A DNA stretch of 64,000 nt from Vibrio sp. 99-70-13A1 (GCF_013114625.1 NZ_VTXD01000017.1:36307-100306); one strand, 5' to 3'. Shown: positions 38,036 through 47,540, counted from the stretch's first letter. A program made the numbers and translations. Notes: generated by a model from the letters alone, not told the origin.

Positions 38036-38374
38036 ATGAAAATAGAAAAAATTGAAAACAAAAACCGTCGTTTACGTAAAAAGCTTTATTTAGGCGAGTT
38101 TGCTATTTTAGGTTTCGAAATCAGCTGCACAACATCGATTAAGGATTTCGACCAGTATGATATCTTTATCGATGAGTTCATTGATTATATCGATAGTATT
38201 GATCTTTGCTTTGGTGGCGGTGGTCTTGAATTATTTGAAGGATTTTTATGTTCAACAGAGCGCTACCGCAGCGTAACTGAAGAAGAACAAGTTCTTGTAG
38301 CTCAATGGTTAGAAGCCCGCTCTGAAGTGAGCAAAGTTGAAGTGAGTGAATTACTGGATGCCAATTACGCTTAA
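38036..38374 (+). CDS. YggL family (50S ribosome-binding) protein
   Basis: A 112-residue cytoplasmic protein. The N-terminal NRRLRKKLYLGEFAILGFEI, the middle LCFGGGGLELFEGFLC and the C-terminal VAQWLEARSEVSKVEVSELL follow YggL, which binds the 50S subunit and is related to YheV-like assembly factors only by role. The ATG at 38036 has an AGAAGAGAT site; 13 codons before it are ignored. It stands alone here, unlike E. coli yggL beside trmB/mutY. Confidence 0.85.
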   Translation: MKIEKIENKNRRLRKKLYLGEFAILGFEISCTTSIKDFDQYDIFIDEFIDYIDSIDLCFGGGGLELFEGFLCSTERYRSVTEEEQVLVAQWLEARSEVSKVEVSELLDANYA

Positions 38375-38405
38375 TGTAAATATGCTTAGTGTAAAACCGC
38401 ATTAG

Positions 38406-38437
38406 AAAAAAGCAGCTGTCATAAGCTGCTTTTTTTA
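38406..38437 (+). terminator. Rho-independent terminator after the YggL-like gene
   Basis: AAAAAAGCAGCT and AGCTGCTTTTTTT flank a short loop. Confidence 0.92.
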
Positions 38438-38556
38438 TACTAGAGTTTCTTTAGCTTAGTCCTAGTAAAAGCCTAGCCCCAATAAAAACCTAGTGCTGCT
38501 ATCAACTTCGTGTCACTAGCGAACAATAGAATCATAGTACTGGTCTAGAGACTTAC

Positions 38557-39006
38557 TTATGCCTTATCTTCATTCACTTTCGCGTAGAAATGAAGTAGCT
38601 CTGTCAATTCTTTTACCCAACCGAAAGCATCAGTTGGTGCACTTTTTAATATGTCTTCTACTTTTTTACAGTGTATTTCAATGTCAATCGCTTGCTCTAA
38701 ATTGAATGAAATTGAGTAAAAATGCCAAAGAAGTAGGCGCGTCATACGCTCAATATTTTGTTGAGAGTTATCTGACTCAGAAAAAGCCAAATTAACTTCA
38801 CCCAGTGCAATTGCTGTCATTCGTAGCATGGCATCGAATTTAGCTGACTGCATACGCTCATCACTTGTCACTTCTTCTTGCTCGAATGTAAAAAGCTCGG
38901 TCATTGCTTCTTCTGGAACAAGACGGTTAATCATTCTTAAACTGAACTCTTCTAAATCTTGTCTTGGCATGGTGATTAAGCAATCTAAAGTGTAATCGCG
39001 TTGCAT
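38557..39006 (-). CDS. Hypothetical cytoplasmic helical protein
   Basis: A 149-residue acidic protein predicted to be all alpha-helical, with no signal peptide or membrane segment. Recognisable stretches are RQDLEEFSLRMINRLVPEEA, AMLRMTAIALGEVNLAFSES and a C-terminal ELTELLHFYAKV. I do not recognise the family. It is preceded by an EamA gene on the same strand 140 bases away and probably has its own promoter. Confidence 0.7.
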   Translation of the reverse strand: MQRDYTLDCLITMPRQDLEEFSLRMINRLVPEEAMTELFTFEQEEVTSDERMQSAKFDAMLRMTAIALGEVNLAFSESDNSQQNIERMTRLLLWHFYSISFNLEQAIDIEIHCKKVEDILKSAPTDAFGWVKELTELLHFYAKVNEDKA

Positions 39007-39146
39007 AGCATTCTCATAACATCAAAAAAGGCTCGCCAGTGTAATGGAGAACCTTATTGAGACAAAGAAAATATTGAGACAAAGGAAATTCTCAGACCTT
39101 AATAGGGTTACCTCAGGCTGAGGTCTCTGTGTCTATTCTCATTATT

Positions 39147-40106
39147 TTAAGTCTTTGCTTTGTGCGCTGGTGGACGATAGGTCAGTGAGTTGTCATTTTT
39201 CATGAAGATATTGCTGGCAACTAAACTCCCCATACTAATAAAACTTAATGCAATCCAAGCCGAGATGGATGGTGTTTCACCAAAAAGAGGAATGGCAAGC
39301 AATGTTGCAATGGCAGGAGTAGCACTACCAAAAGCAGCCGCTCGCTCAGCCCCTAACTTGTTAATTGCATAGAGATAAGTAAAGGCAGCAATTAACCCAG
39401 CCCCAAAACCTTGAACAAATATGTGAATTGATAATTCATGGAATGGCCACTCTGCCATATGGGTTGAATTAAGCTCACTGGGTAATAGACCAGCACCGAT
39501 TGAAGCGATGAGGGTAATAGCTGAAATCAAAGAGATAAAGCCCGCGCTGACTAAGGCATTCAAATTGGCGACTCTTGCGCAGATAGTGAATGTTGCCCAC
39601 ATGAAGCTGCCAAGTAAAAGTAGCAAGTGGCCTTTTGTCTGGTTCCATTCTGCGTCTAGACTTGATTCGAGATGTTGAGCGTTGGAAAAAAGAAAAATTA
39701 AAATTCCGATTAGTACGGCGGCTAACCCAAGAACCCGGTGCTGGCTTAATGGTTGTTTAAACAATATGACGGCTATACCAGAAACAAATAAGGGGAGCGT
39801 ACCTGGAATTAATGCGCTTCCGTGAGAAACTGGTACATATTGCATTGCATTGCCAGCAACAAGTAGATATGGCAAACCACAGCCAATAAACATCCCGATC
39901 AAATAGTATTTAGGTACCGATAAAATTTGCTGTCTAGCACGCCAAACTAAAGGCAGCAAAAGTAATGCAGGGACACAAAAACGAGTCAGTGCGATATCTG
40001 CCGGAGTAAGGTTCGAATTTACCCCATCTTTTAAAGATAGAAAGAAGCTAGCCCAAATGAGTAATGTGACAAGCATTGATAAGTAACCAAGTTTCATGTG
40101 GCTCAA
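39147..40106 (-). CDS. EamA/DMT family transporter
   Basis: A 319-residue protein with ten membrane segments in two EamA repeats: LVTLLIWASFFLSLKDGV with LTRFCVPALLLLP, VPVSHGSALIPGTLPLFVSG, then LLLLGSFMWATFTICARVA and GAERAAAFGSATPAIATLLA. The family exports amino acids or metabolites. The divergent Lrp/AsnC gene is a common partner of amino-acid exporters, so export of an amino acid is likely but not proven. Confidence 0.9.
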   Translation of the reverse strand: MSHMKLGYLSMLVTLLIWASFFLSLKDGVNSNLTPADIALTRFCVPALLLLPLVWRARQQILSVPKYYLIGMFIGCGLPYLLVAGNAMQYVPVSHGSALIPGTLPLFVSGIAVILFKQPLSQHRVLGLAAVLIGILIFLFSNAQHLESSLDAEWNQTKGHLLLLLGSFMWATFTICARVANLNALVSAGFISLISAITLIASIGAGLLPSELNSTHMAEWPFHELSIHIFVQGFGAGLIAAFTYLYAINKLGAERAAAFGSATPAIATLLAIPLFGETPSISAWIALSFISMGSLVASNIFMKNDNSLTYRPPAHKAKT

Positions 40107-40260
40107 TCATAAATGAATAAATGTTCCTTTTAGTATGGCTGAGGTGCTCAGCAATAAATTGGCAAATATCACTCGTTTTAACGATGAGATTGATTATTCA
40201 TGTTAATATTTGGTTATATATTGGTGATAACACCTAACTGTAAAAGCATGGGGCTTTAAT

Positions 40261-40719
40261 ATGGACAGAATTGATAAACACCTTCTTCGGTTACTGCAAA
40301 AAGATGGACGTTTAACTAATGCAGAGCTTGCCGAACAGGTTGGATTATCAGCGTCACCGTGTGCAAGAAGAATAAAGCGGTTAGAAGAACAAGGCATTAT
40401 TGATGGCTATCGTGTAAGTCTATCTCGAAAAGAGGTGGGGATAGCAATGACAGTCTTTGTTGAAGTGAGTCTTAATAATCACCAAGAAGTATCGATAGAA
40501 AACTTTGAATTGGCAGTGGTAGATATGGAGGAGGTGATCAGTTGTCACGTTGTATCCGGAGCGTATGATTACTTATTAGAAGTGGTAAGCCCGGATTTAA
40601 CCGCTTATGAAACTTTCACCCGCAAATTACAGAGGCTAACGAATGTAAAGGATATTCATACACATTTAGCTATTCGCCAAGTAAAAGGTAATACTGCTTT
40701 ACCTATATATAAGACATGA
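40261..40719 (+). CDS. Lrp/AsnC family transcriptional regulator
   Basis: A 152-residue feast/famine regulator: HTH (DRIDKHLLRLLQKDGRLTNA, LAEQVGLSASPCARRIKRLE) and RAM ligand domain (VFVEVSLNNHQEVSIENF, VISCHVVSGAYDYLLEVVSP, VKDIHTHLAIRQVKG). It is divergent from the EamA gene, 154 bases apart, and probably controls it in response to an amino acid. Confidence 0.93.
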   Translation: MDRIDKHLLRLLQKDGRLTNAELAEQVGLSASPCARRIKRLEEQGIIDGYRVSLSRKEVGIAMTVFVEVSLNNHQEVSIENFELAVVDMEEVISCHVVSGAYDYLLEVVSPDLTAYETFTRKLQRLTNVKDIHTHLAIRQVKGNTALPIYKT

Positions 40720-40726
40720 TGATTAA

Positions 40727-40768
40727 ATTGGTTATTGGTTATTGGTTATTGGTTATTGGTTATTGGTT
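40727..40768. repeat. Heptanucleotide tandem repeat (ATTGGTT)6
   Basis: Six exact head-to-tail copies of ATTGGTT, 42 bases, starting eight bases after the Lrp stop codon. Exact copies point to slipped-strand variation in copy number. Confidence 0.95.
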
Positions 40769-40785
40769 GTGAGCTTTGCTAAGAA

Positions 40786-40821
40786 ATAAAAAAACGGAGC
40801 GCATTTTCATGCACTCCGTTT
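40786..40821. terminator. Bidirectional rho-independent terminator
   Basis: Arms AAACGGAG (40792-40799) and CTCCGTTT (40814-40821), extended inward by GCAT/ATGC, with a long A-run on the left. It sits between the Lrp gene and the converging small gene at 40841. Confidence 0.85.
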
Positions 40822-40840
40822 CTATATGTATTTATAAATC

Positions 40841-41083
40841 TTAGTGATATTTGAACTTGGAGATTAAGCAGTCTCCAGTGGTATGATCAATTCGAAATGA
40901 AAATGCATGTGAATGATAATCCACACCGTCATTCCAAATGGTTTCACCAAATATCTTACATAGCTCAAGTTCACTTACCGAGCCAAACTCTTCTACGTGT
41001 TTTACAACAGAAACAAGTTTACTTCTAATTTCTGGTGTCCACATTGTATTGTTCAAGCGATTGAAAGCCATAGTATTTTGCAT
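40841..41083 (-). CDS. Small hypothetical protein
   Basis: An 80-residue protein with a helical part (WTPEIRSKLVSVVKHVEEFG, SVSELELCKIFG) and a C-terminal beta-like part (HSHAFSFRIDHTTGDCLISK). No family is recognised. An ATG four codons later (41071) is an equal start candidate; neither has a strong ribosome binding site. The downstream terminator supports it being a real gene. Confidence 0.6.
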   Translation of the reverse strand: MQNTMAFNRLNNTMWTPEIRSKLVSVVKHVEEFGSVSELELCKIFGETIWNDGVDYHSHAFSFRIDHTTGDCLISKFKYH

Positions 41084-41286
41084 ATTAACTAGCCAGAATA
41101 TTTCTTGTTATTAAGTTATATGAATAATGATGATAACAAATTTCAGCATTATGTAAACGTTTTTTGTGATGTACTTCTCAATTAATTGGGTTTGTTGAGT
41201 GTTATTCAAGCAAGGCGTGCTGGTGGGAATTTCAAGTTCTGTAACTATATGAAATCACTTGTGTTAGGTGTGTTTGTTCGAATGAT

Positions 41287-41871
41287 TCATTCTAAATGTG
41301 CTGTTTTAAGTTTGTAATTTCTTTTCGATTTCTCAATCAACTGCGCTTCACTTAGGTATTGTTGACTAAGTGAATGGTACTTGGTTTTGAGTTTTTTAAG
41401 GTCTGCACTTAATGACTGTGACGTAGTTATATAATGCAACGTGGCTTTGTAATTCGACGATGATCCTTGGCTCTCACAATGAATAGACATAGTTTTCCAT
41501 GCGAGTATCAAACCAGAAATAGTATCGACTTGTTGAGCTATTAGAGTCGTTTGCTGTGACAGTATATTAGAAAGGTAATGAGCATTTTCAATTTGCTTGT
41601 GTAGCTGCCGATGAAAAATATCCTTGTGTGGAGCCCATAGTGTCATTAACTCTTCTTCATCAAATTCTTTAGTTATAAATATTTGAGTGTTGTAGTACTC
41701 GAGCATTTGATTGAATTGACGTGTATGCGAATTGTACCAATTTTCAGCCGTGGTTTGTTTGTGTAGCAAGGTGTCCCAGTTTTCATGCTCACAATGGTCA
41801 GCGAAACTAACGGTACTCCAGAAAAAGAAAAACATGCTAAAAGCAAAAGAATAACTAACCGAAGCTGCCAT
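41287..41871 (-). CDS. Hypothetical exported coiled-coil protein
   Basis: A 194-residue protein with a signal peptide (about 1-24, cut near VSFADHCE) and a long helical body rich in Gln, His and Lys (LHKQIENAHYLSNILSQQTT, LKKLKTKYHSLSQQYLSEAQ), suggestive of coiled coils. Two Cys (DHCEHENW and SIHCESQG) may pair. No domain is recognised. It is divergent from the SH3-like protein gene at 41979. Confidence 0.65.
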   Translation of the reverse strand: MAASVSYSFAFSMFFFFWSTVSFADHCEHENWDTLLHKQTTAENWYNSHTRQFNQMLEYYNTQIFITKEFDEEELMTLWAPHKDIFHRQLHKQIENAHYLSNILSQQTTLIAQQVDTISGLILAWKTMSIHCESQGSSSNYKATLHYITTSQSLSADLKKLKTKYHSLSQQYLSEAQLIEKSKRNYKLKTAHLE

Positions 41872-41978
41872 AAGGTGAGGTGCCTTTTATAAGGATGCTT
41901 AATAGAGTATAGGTGAGGGATAAGAAAAGTTGCTGTACACTCAAAGAGTACCGAAAGACTAATGAGTTAACTTACACT

Positions 41979-42650
41979 ATGAAAAAAATAATGATTGCCG
42001 TTTTAATTCTTTTGATACTTGGCGGAGCAGGTGCTGGTTATTATTTCTTTTTTATGCAGGAAGAACCTGTGGAGCAAGAAACAGCTGAAACCGATGGATT
42101 AGCTGATGAACAAGGACAGATGGAGCCTTTAGAGCCCATTATGGATTTGTCTGTGCCGATTGAACAAACAGATTACTACGTTATGGAAAGAAAAATTCCG
42201 ATCGTAGATAAGCCGAGTGAAGATGGGCTGATTGAAGGCTTCTTATACAAAGGTGAATATGTAGAAGTGCTCGAAAAACAAGATGGTTGGGCTCGTATTT
42301 CTGACTATATTGTTTTCGAAGAGGGTGGCATGGAAATCGCTCAATGGATCTCAATGGATGGTCTAGTAACTGAAGAAGTGATTATTTCTGATGAAGAAAA
42401 AATCGAAATATTAGATTCATACCTAGTTAAATCTGATGATTTAAAGCAGCATCTAACGAGGTTTCGCTCTGCAATTGATACACTGATGGAAGCTGGTGAT
42501 TGTAAACCTGGTGATTTTGAAGAGTTAGGTGGTTGGGTTAAGTCGGTAACGTATAAGAGCAGTGATGTGTACTTCATTTATTGTGGTGGTTTAAAGCAGG
42601 AAAATAAGATTTATCTGAATGTCCAAACTGGTGAAACCTTTAAGCGTTAA
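41979..42650 (+). CDS. Membrane-anchored SH3-like domain protein
   Basis: A 223-residue protein with one N-terminal membrane anchor (MKKIMIAVLILLILGGAGAG), a very acidic linker (EEPVEQETAETDGLADEQGQ) and a bacterial SH3-like domain at about 60-120 (KPSEDGLIEGFLYKGEYVEV, LEKQDGWARISD). The C-terminal part has two Cys (GDCKPGDFEELGGWV, IYCGG). It probably binds cell wall or protein in the periplasm. The ATG at 41979 fits the anchor; the frame is open further upstream. Confidence 0.75.
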   Translation: MKKIMIAVLILLILGGAGAGYYFFFMQEEPVEQETAETDGLADEQGQMEPLEPIMDLSVPIEQTDYYVMERKIPIVDKPSEDGLIEGFLYKGEYVEVLEKQDGWARISDYIVFEEGGMEIAQWISMDGLVTEEVIISDEEKIEILDSYLVKSDDLKQHLTRFRSAIDTLMEAGDCKPGDFEELGGWVKSVTYKSSDVYFIYCGGLKQENKIYLNVQTGETFKR

Positions 42651-42720
42651 TCCGTATTTTATGTTGATGAAGTGAGCGGTAGGGTAACAGACCTTGTGAT
42701 ATTGCTGACGGACTATCCAT

Positions 42721-42751
42721 AAAAAATCCGAGTGTTGTGACACTCGGATTT
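42721..42751 (-). terminator. Rho-independent terminator of the PKD lipoprotein gene
   Basis: Arms AATCCGAGTGT (42725-42735) and ACACTCGGATT (42740-42750) with a four-base loop and an A-run on the left, giving a U-run on the minus strand. Confidence 0.92.
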
Positions 42752-42777
42752 GAACATTTCAAGGAGCTACGTTTATA

Positions 42778-44109
42778 TTATTCGACCGTTGAAGTATACA
42801 TATACCCCAGTCCCATATATTGCTCTAAGGTTGTATCTACAATAAAGCCATATGAAATCATTGATAATTGGCCTTGGGTTGGCTCTGCCCACATTTTTAC
42901 ATTAATTTTATCGCCAGCATTTAGTACCTGACCAGCCTCCATTCCTGTCATTACCGCATTAACATTACCCATATAATCGATAGCGGTTGTCTCATTAATT
43001 GTATAATCCTTACCTACAGCTTCAAGAGTAAAAGTTCCTAGCAGGATGTGAGCTGGAGCATTGCCTGTGGTGGATATGTTGGAATTGAATTGTTCTGCAA
43101 AAGGCCATGCTCTAGCCGTGGTTTCTTCCGCATACATAAGAATAAGATCACTTGTTCCGACTTCTGTTGCAGATAGTCGAATGTACTCATTCTTACTGGT
43201 TAATTCACCATCAGAAACGGCAAGGGAAAGTACATAGTCGCCAATTAAATCAGGGGTGAAATTCGGTTTAGCTTCGGTTGTGCTACTTAGCGTTGCAGTA
43301 CTGTTTTCAGGTTGAGAAACTACTTTCCATTCGTAGGTTATTTGGTCATCGTTTCCGTCAGTACTTGCTGTTGCGTCAAGCAGTGCACTTTCACCGAGTT
43401 CAAATGTTTGTTTATTACTTACGCTAGCTTCAGGAGCAACATTATCAGCAGAATATGAAACAGTCACTTCTTCAGAAATTGTTTCGTAGCCATCACTCAC
43501 TGTTAGCTTTAATTGGTAATCTCCTGCAGTGTTTGAAAGCAGGTTTGCTGTTGGAGTGGCGCTGTTTGTTAATTTCATTGTGGCATTATTTGGTGATGAA
43601 AGTAGTGCCCACTGGAAAGTCAGTACATCGCCGTCTGCATCATAAGCTTGAGAACGTAGGTCCACAGTTTTTCCAATTGCGACATTTGCAGGAATATCTA
43701 AATTAATGATCGGCTGTGTATTAGTATTGGCATCACTTACATTAATAGAGTGAGTGACTTTTTCACTGTCTTTACCACCACTTTGTGTTACTAAATCTAA
43801 TGTGTAGTTACCTACCAAATCAGGCGTGAAGTAAGGTGCTACGCTATTGGCGTTATTAAGCGAAGCTGCACTGCCATCCGGTTTGTTACTTATTTCCCAC
43901 ATGTAGCTAACTGATTGGCTGTCTACACCTTCGCTTTGAAGTCCATCAACTCGAACTCTGTGGTCAACTTTTGCAACATTTTGCGCTGTAATTACCGCCA
44001 AACCTGCAGGTCCTTGGGCTGCGGGTGTTGAACTCGAGCTGCCCCCGCCACATGCGATTAAAGTTGGAATCGTGAGAGCAAGTAATGTCCATTTAAAGTT
44101 CGACTTCAT
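42778..44109 (-). CDS. Lipoprotein with three PKD/Ig-like repeats
   Basis: A 443-residue lipoprotein (lipobox LIACGGGSSSS). Three related repeats of about 95 residues follow, each with a YMWEISNKPDGS / FQWALLSSPNNA / YEWKVVSQPENS strand and a FTPDLVGNYTLDL-like strand, as in PKD/REJ-type surface domains. The last ~120 residues form a separate unrecognised domain (LILMYAEETTARAWPFAEQF to the end). AGGAT before the ATG at 44109 fixes the start. It lies downstream of the TonB receptor on the same strand, so it may be the receptor's surface partner, although a terminator separates them. Confidence 0.78.
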   Translation of the reverse strand: MKSNFKWTLLALTIPTLIACGGGSSSSTPAAQGPAGLAVITAQNVAKVDHRVRVDGLQSEGVDSQSVSYMWEISNKPDGSAASLNNANSVAPYFTPDLVGNYTLDLVTQSGGKDSEKVTHSINVSDANTNTQPIINLDIPANVAIGKTVDLRSQAYDADGDVLTFQWALLSSPNNATMKLTNSATPTANLLSNTAGDYQLKLTVSDGYETISEEVTVSYSADNVAPEASVSNKQTFELGESALLDATASTDGNDDQITYEWKVVSQPENSTATLSSTTEAKPNFTPDLIGDYVLSLAVSDGELTSKNEYIRLSATEVGTSDLILMYAEETTARAWPFAEQFNSNISTTGNAPAHILLGTFTLEAVGKDYTINETTAIDYMGNVNAVMTGMEAGQVLNAGDKINVKMWAEPTQGQLSMISYGFIVDTTLEQYMGLGYMYTSTVE

Positions 44110-44224
44110 GTATTTCATCCTAATTGTGCTGAAGGCTACTTGAACCAAATAAATTTAGTTCGTAGCCAATAATTAATTTATCGTTTCATCCTATATACCG
44201 TTTGAGTGAGGCGAATCCGTAAAT

Positions 44225-44251
44225 AAAAAACGCCTAATTAAAGGCGTTTTT
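44225..44251. terminator. Bidirectional rho-independent terminator
   Basis: AAAAAACGCCT-AATTA-AAGGCGTTTTT between the TonB receptor gene and the PKD lipoprotein gene. On the minus strand it should stop most receptor transcripts. Confidence 0.88.
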
Positions 44252-44343
44252 GTTTATTCAATAACTGATAGCTGAGTAAAGCTAAAAGGAATATGACGTT
44301 AAAAGGTCCGTTACATTAAAAAGACAAACTCAACTAAGACCAT

Positions 44344-47300
44344 TTAAAATTTTCCGCTTAGTTTTACCCCGATAGTTCTACCTGGTGCTGGCATCCCTGA
44401 AACAGAACCGGTTTCCAGGTAATACACATCTGACAAGTTCGTTCCCACTAGCTCGCCAGCGATTTTTTCAGTGAATCTATATTTCACATAAGCATCATAA
44501 GTCGTTACATCTGTACGTTTTATGACATCTTCATCATGGCTGCCTGAAACATAATTTGTCCTAAACCCTGTTTCTAAGTCTTGATTGAAAAAACGTGCTC
44601 CGATAAGGAAGTTAGCGGTGTATTCAGGTGCGGCATGCGCAGCAAGGAAACTTTGTTTGGAAAAGCCTCCTCTTACACAGGTATCATCAGAGGTGGCACT
44701 TTTAGTAATAATGTTGTCGACATAAATTTGCGCCGCAGAGTTCTTATCGCAAACTTCATTACGAAAGTTATAAGCGAATGAAGCATCAGCAAAGTAATCT
44801 GAATTATCATAGTGTCCATTTAACTCGATTCCGCTGGTGCGCTGGCTGTCTAAATTGGCAAAAGAAAAACTGTCTCGGTCTCTGTCCATGACATCATCAA
44901 TCACTTGATCGAAGTAAGTGATTTTTGCGCTGGCATTATCAAAATAGTGGATATAAGCCGTTTCGAACAAACGCGCTCTTTCAGGTTGGAGAGGTGCAGA
45001 AGCACTTGGATTACCGCTAAAACCACTGGTACTTTCAAATAAGCTTGGAAAACGCAAAGTCTCAGCGTATCTAGCGTAAATACGGCTGCTGTCGTCGAAT
45101 AGCCAAGTTGCCGTTAAAGAGGGCATCCAGCCACTACCACTGGTTTTATAATCCGTGTTGTAAACTTCTGTTGATTCGATAGCTTGAGCTGTACAGCTGC
45201 CTTCAACATAATTGGCTTGTTGCATCGCATTTTTACAGGCGTTATTCGCTAGGTTTAAATCATTTTGACTGTTAGCTAGCCATTCAGATGAATGATCTTC
45301 AATGAAAGTCGTTTGATTTTGAGCAGCGTTGGTTTCTTGCTGAATTTTTGATGCAAGCAGCGAGTCAAAGTTCGCTAATTCTTGCTGTTTATCTGCAAGA
45401 GAGGCTTGGTTTTGTGCTGCCTGATCTGGGAATTGTGAAATTAAGTTTTCTAAGCGTGTTATTTCTTCGGTGATGTTGCTTTTGGTGAATGTCACTCGTA
45501 CTTCGTGCTCTGCGTTAGCAACGTTTTGGGCAATTTCTTCGACCGCATAGTTTTCTACAGTTTGGTAGCTAAGATGGTAACCATCGGTTTTGTATTCTTT
45601 TAAGCTTTTAATATTTCCTGAGTTTACTTGATGTTCAATATAGTAGTCTGTGGCGTTATAAGAAATATAACGAACACCAGCATTCAGAATTAGTGACTCT
45701 AACGGGCGCCATTCTACTTTTGCAGAACCATTATATTCTTCACGCTCACCAGCTCGAACTGCACCGCCATAAAAGTCGATCATGTATGCTAAGCCTTCTT
45801 TTGGCATGAGCTCATGTTTTTGATAGCTACCAGCAAAAGTTAGATCAACTGAGTCAGAAAGGAGCATCTTATTCTTGAAGTCAAGACCATAACGGCTTTC
45901 ATCCCTGTTTACGGTGGAAGTATTAATGATGACATCAGGAGTATCGCTGTTCCTATTAATGAAGTTGGGAAACCCATAGCCAGTATTGCTTTTTGAATCA
46001 GTGATAGTGAGCCAAAGACTCGTAGTGAAATCCAGCAAGTGATGATTTGGGTTAGCTCGGTACTTTAAGCTATATGCTTGCATTTTTGCGTTTGCTAGTG
46101 GCCATTGAGGCAAACCATTTGAATTACGGTAATCTGATCTACTTGATAATATTTCGCCGTGGATACTCTCTGTATAGCGAGCATTGAATTGCAATTTTTG
46201 ATAATCGTTAAAGTTAATCGTCCCTTTAACTAACACTGACTCCATTTCCGAAGAGGTATTTGGGACTTCATGACCTGGTAAGTGTACAAGTGCCATATGT
46301 TCTGGTTCTAGGTATGGGTTTCTGCCTGGAATTAAGCCAGTGTTTTCGCCAAAGGGTTTAGAGTAAAACTCATCCTTGCTAGTACCAGAATAATAGTTGC
46401 CTCGATTTCGATAAGCATAAGCGGCAAGCCATTCAAATTTTGGTGTAATCCCGGCTAATGCCAGTCGGTAGGCAATGTCTTCGCCATTAAAAGGGTTGTC
46501 ATCTTTATTGTCACGAGTTTGGAAACGTACTTCAGGATCATCGTAAAGGGGGACACCGCCAATATCGGCATACACAGGAACATCTTGCCAACGCTTACCA
46601 GTATGCAAGCGAGCTTTATTCGGGCTTACTGAGTTACTGCTGCTTTCAATTATGGTTTCTATTCCAAATTCATCGCCTTCTGGCACAATATCTTGTGGCT
46701 GTAGAGTCGTCACTTGAACGGCACCGCCAGTGGAAGTATTGACATCGGAACTGAGCTGGGCGCCTTTCAAAACCGTCATGCTGCCAATTAAATTTGGGTC
46801 AATGTAGTTTCTGTTGGATGAGCCACGATAACCGTTGTAAACCGAAATACCTTGTTCTGTTCCATCAATAACAACCGGGACTCGTCCAAACCCTTGAACA
46901 CCTCGGACATTTGGATCAATGCTGCCCCCACCGTTTCGCGACTCGCCGCTATGAACGTTAGCTACTCCGGTAAACAAGTCGGCTGCGGTTGTTCCTTTGA
47001 ACCGTTCTATTTCACTTTTACTGAGGTAGTCGCTAGCAACATCGGCGTCATAAACCGACATTTCGCCATCTACATCTCGTTCATAAGCATTGTCAAAGTG
47101 AGTTCGTACATTGATAGCATCAAGGGTCATTGCTTCTGAAGTTGGCGAAAGGTAATAAACACCATCCACTTGCTTATGGGCATTTAAACCAGTATTGGTG
47201 AGCAATAAACTCAGGGCTTGGTCTGGTTCGTATTCGCCCTTTAAGCCTTGTATGTACAGATTCTTAGATAAATCTGAATTCAAATAGAATTCAACTCCTG

Positions 47301-47466
47301 ACTCGATTGCAAATTGATTGAGGGCGCCATCAAGTGTTCCTGCAGGAATATTGTATTGTTGAGTTATATCAGCCATAGCGGAGAAGGGCAAAAGAATGGC
47401 GATTGCCCCAGCTTTTGCTGTATTTAGGACTGTGATTGATTGACGACGCTTAATGTACGGCACCAT
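44344..47466 (-). CDS. FecA-type TonB receptor with STN domain and coiled-coil insertion
   Basis: A 1040-residue outer-membrane receptor. After the signal peptide (cut at SAMADIT) an STN domain (QYNIPAGTLDGALNQFAIES to about residue 88) signals to FecR. Then come a plug domain (~145-255, with DPNVRGVQGFGRVPVVIDG) and a barrel ending in VKLSGKF. A Gln/Asn/Glu-rich coiled coil at about 637-762 (EEITRLENLISQFPDQAAQN, ASLADKQQELANFDSLLASK) is inserted between two barrel strands, presumably in an extracellular loop; it includes two Cys (NNACKNA, GSCTAQ). AAGGAAATA before the ATG at 47466 sets the start. It should be regulated by the FecIR-like genes upstream; substrate unknown. Confidence 0.93.
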   Translation of the reverse strand: MVPYIKRRQSITVLNTAKAGAIAILLPFSAMADITQQYNIPAGTLDGALNQFAIESGVEFYLNSDLSKNLYIQGLKGEYEPDQALSLLLTNTGLNAHKQVDGVYYLSPTSEAMTLDAINVRTHFDNAYERDVDGEMSVYDADVASDYLSKSEIERFKGTTAADLFTGVANVHSGESRNGGGSIDPNVRGVQGFGRVPVVIDGTEQGISVYNGYRGSSNRNYIDPNLIGSMTVLKGAQLSSDVNTSTGGAVQVTTLQPQDIVPEGDEFGIETIIESSSNSVSPNKARLHTGKRWQDVPVYADIGGVPLYDDPEVRFQTRDNKDDNPFNGEDIAYRLALAGITPKFEWLAAYAYRNRGNYYSGTSKDEFYSKPFGENTGLIPGRNPYLEPEHMALVHLPGHEVPNTSSEMESVLVKGTINFNDYQKLQFNARYTESIHGEILSSRSDYRNSNGLPQWPLANAKMQAYSLKYRANPNHHLLDFTTSLWLTITDSKSNTGYGFPNFINRNSDTPDVIINTSTVNRDESRYGLDFKNKMLLSDSVDLTFAGSYQKHELMPKEGLAYMIDFYGGAVRAGEREEYNGSAKVEWRPLESLILNAGVRYISYNATDYYIEHQVNSGNIKSLKEYKTDGYHLSYQTVENYAVEEIAQNVANAEHEVRVTFTKSNITEEITRLENLISQFPDQAAQNQASLADKQQELANFDSLLASKIQQETNAAQNQTTFIEDHSSEWLANSQNDLNLANNACKNAMQQANYVEGSCTAQAIESTEVYNTDYKTSGSGWMPSLTATWLFDDSSRIYARYAETLRFPSLFESTSGFSGNPSASAPLQPERARLFETAYIHYFDNASAKITYFDQVIDDVMDRDRDSFSFANLDSQRTSGIELNGHYDNSDYFADASFAYNFRNEVCDKNSAAQIYVDNIITKSATSDDTCVRGGFSKQSFLAAHAAPEYTANFLIGARFFNQDLETGFRTNYVSGSHDEDVIKRTDVTTYDAYVKYRFTEKIAGELVGTNLSDVYYLETGSVSGMPAPGRTIGVKLSGKF

Positions 47467-47540
47467 TATTTCCTTATCGGTATAGAGCACACTTAATGTT
47501 GATTACACCGAATGAAAATCATAAATCCGTAACTTTATTT

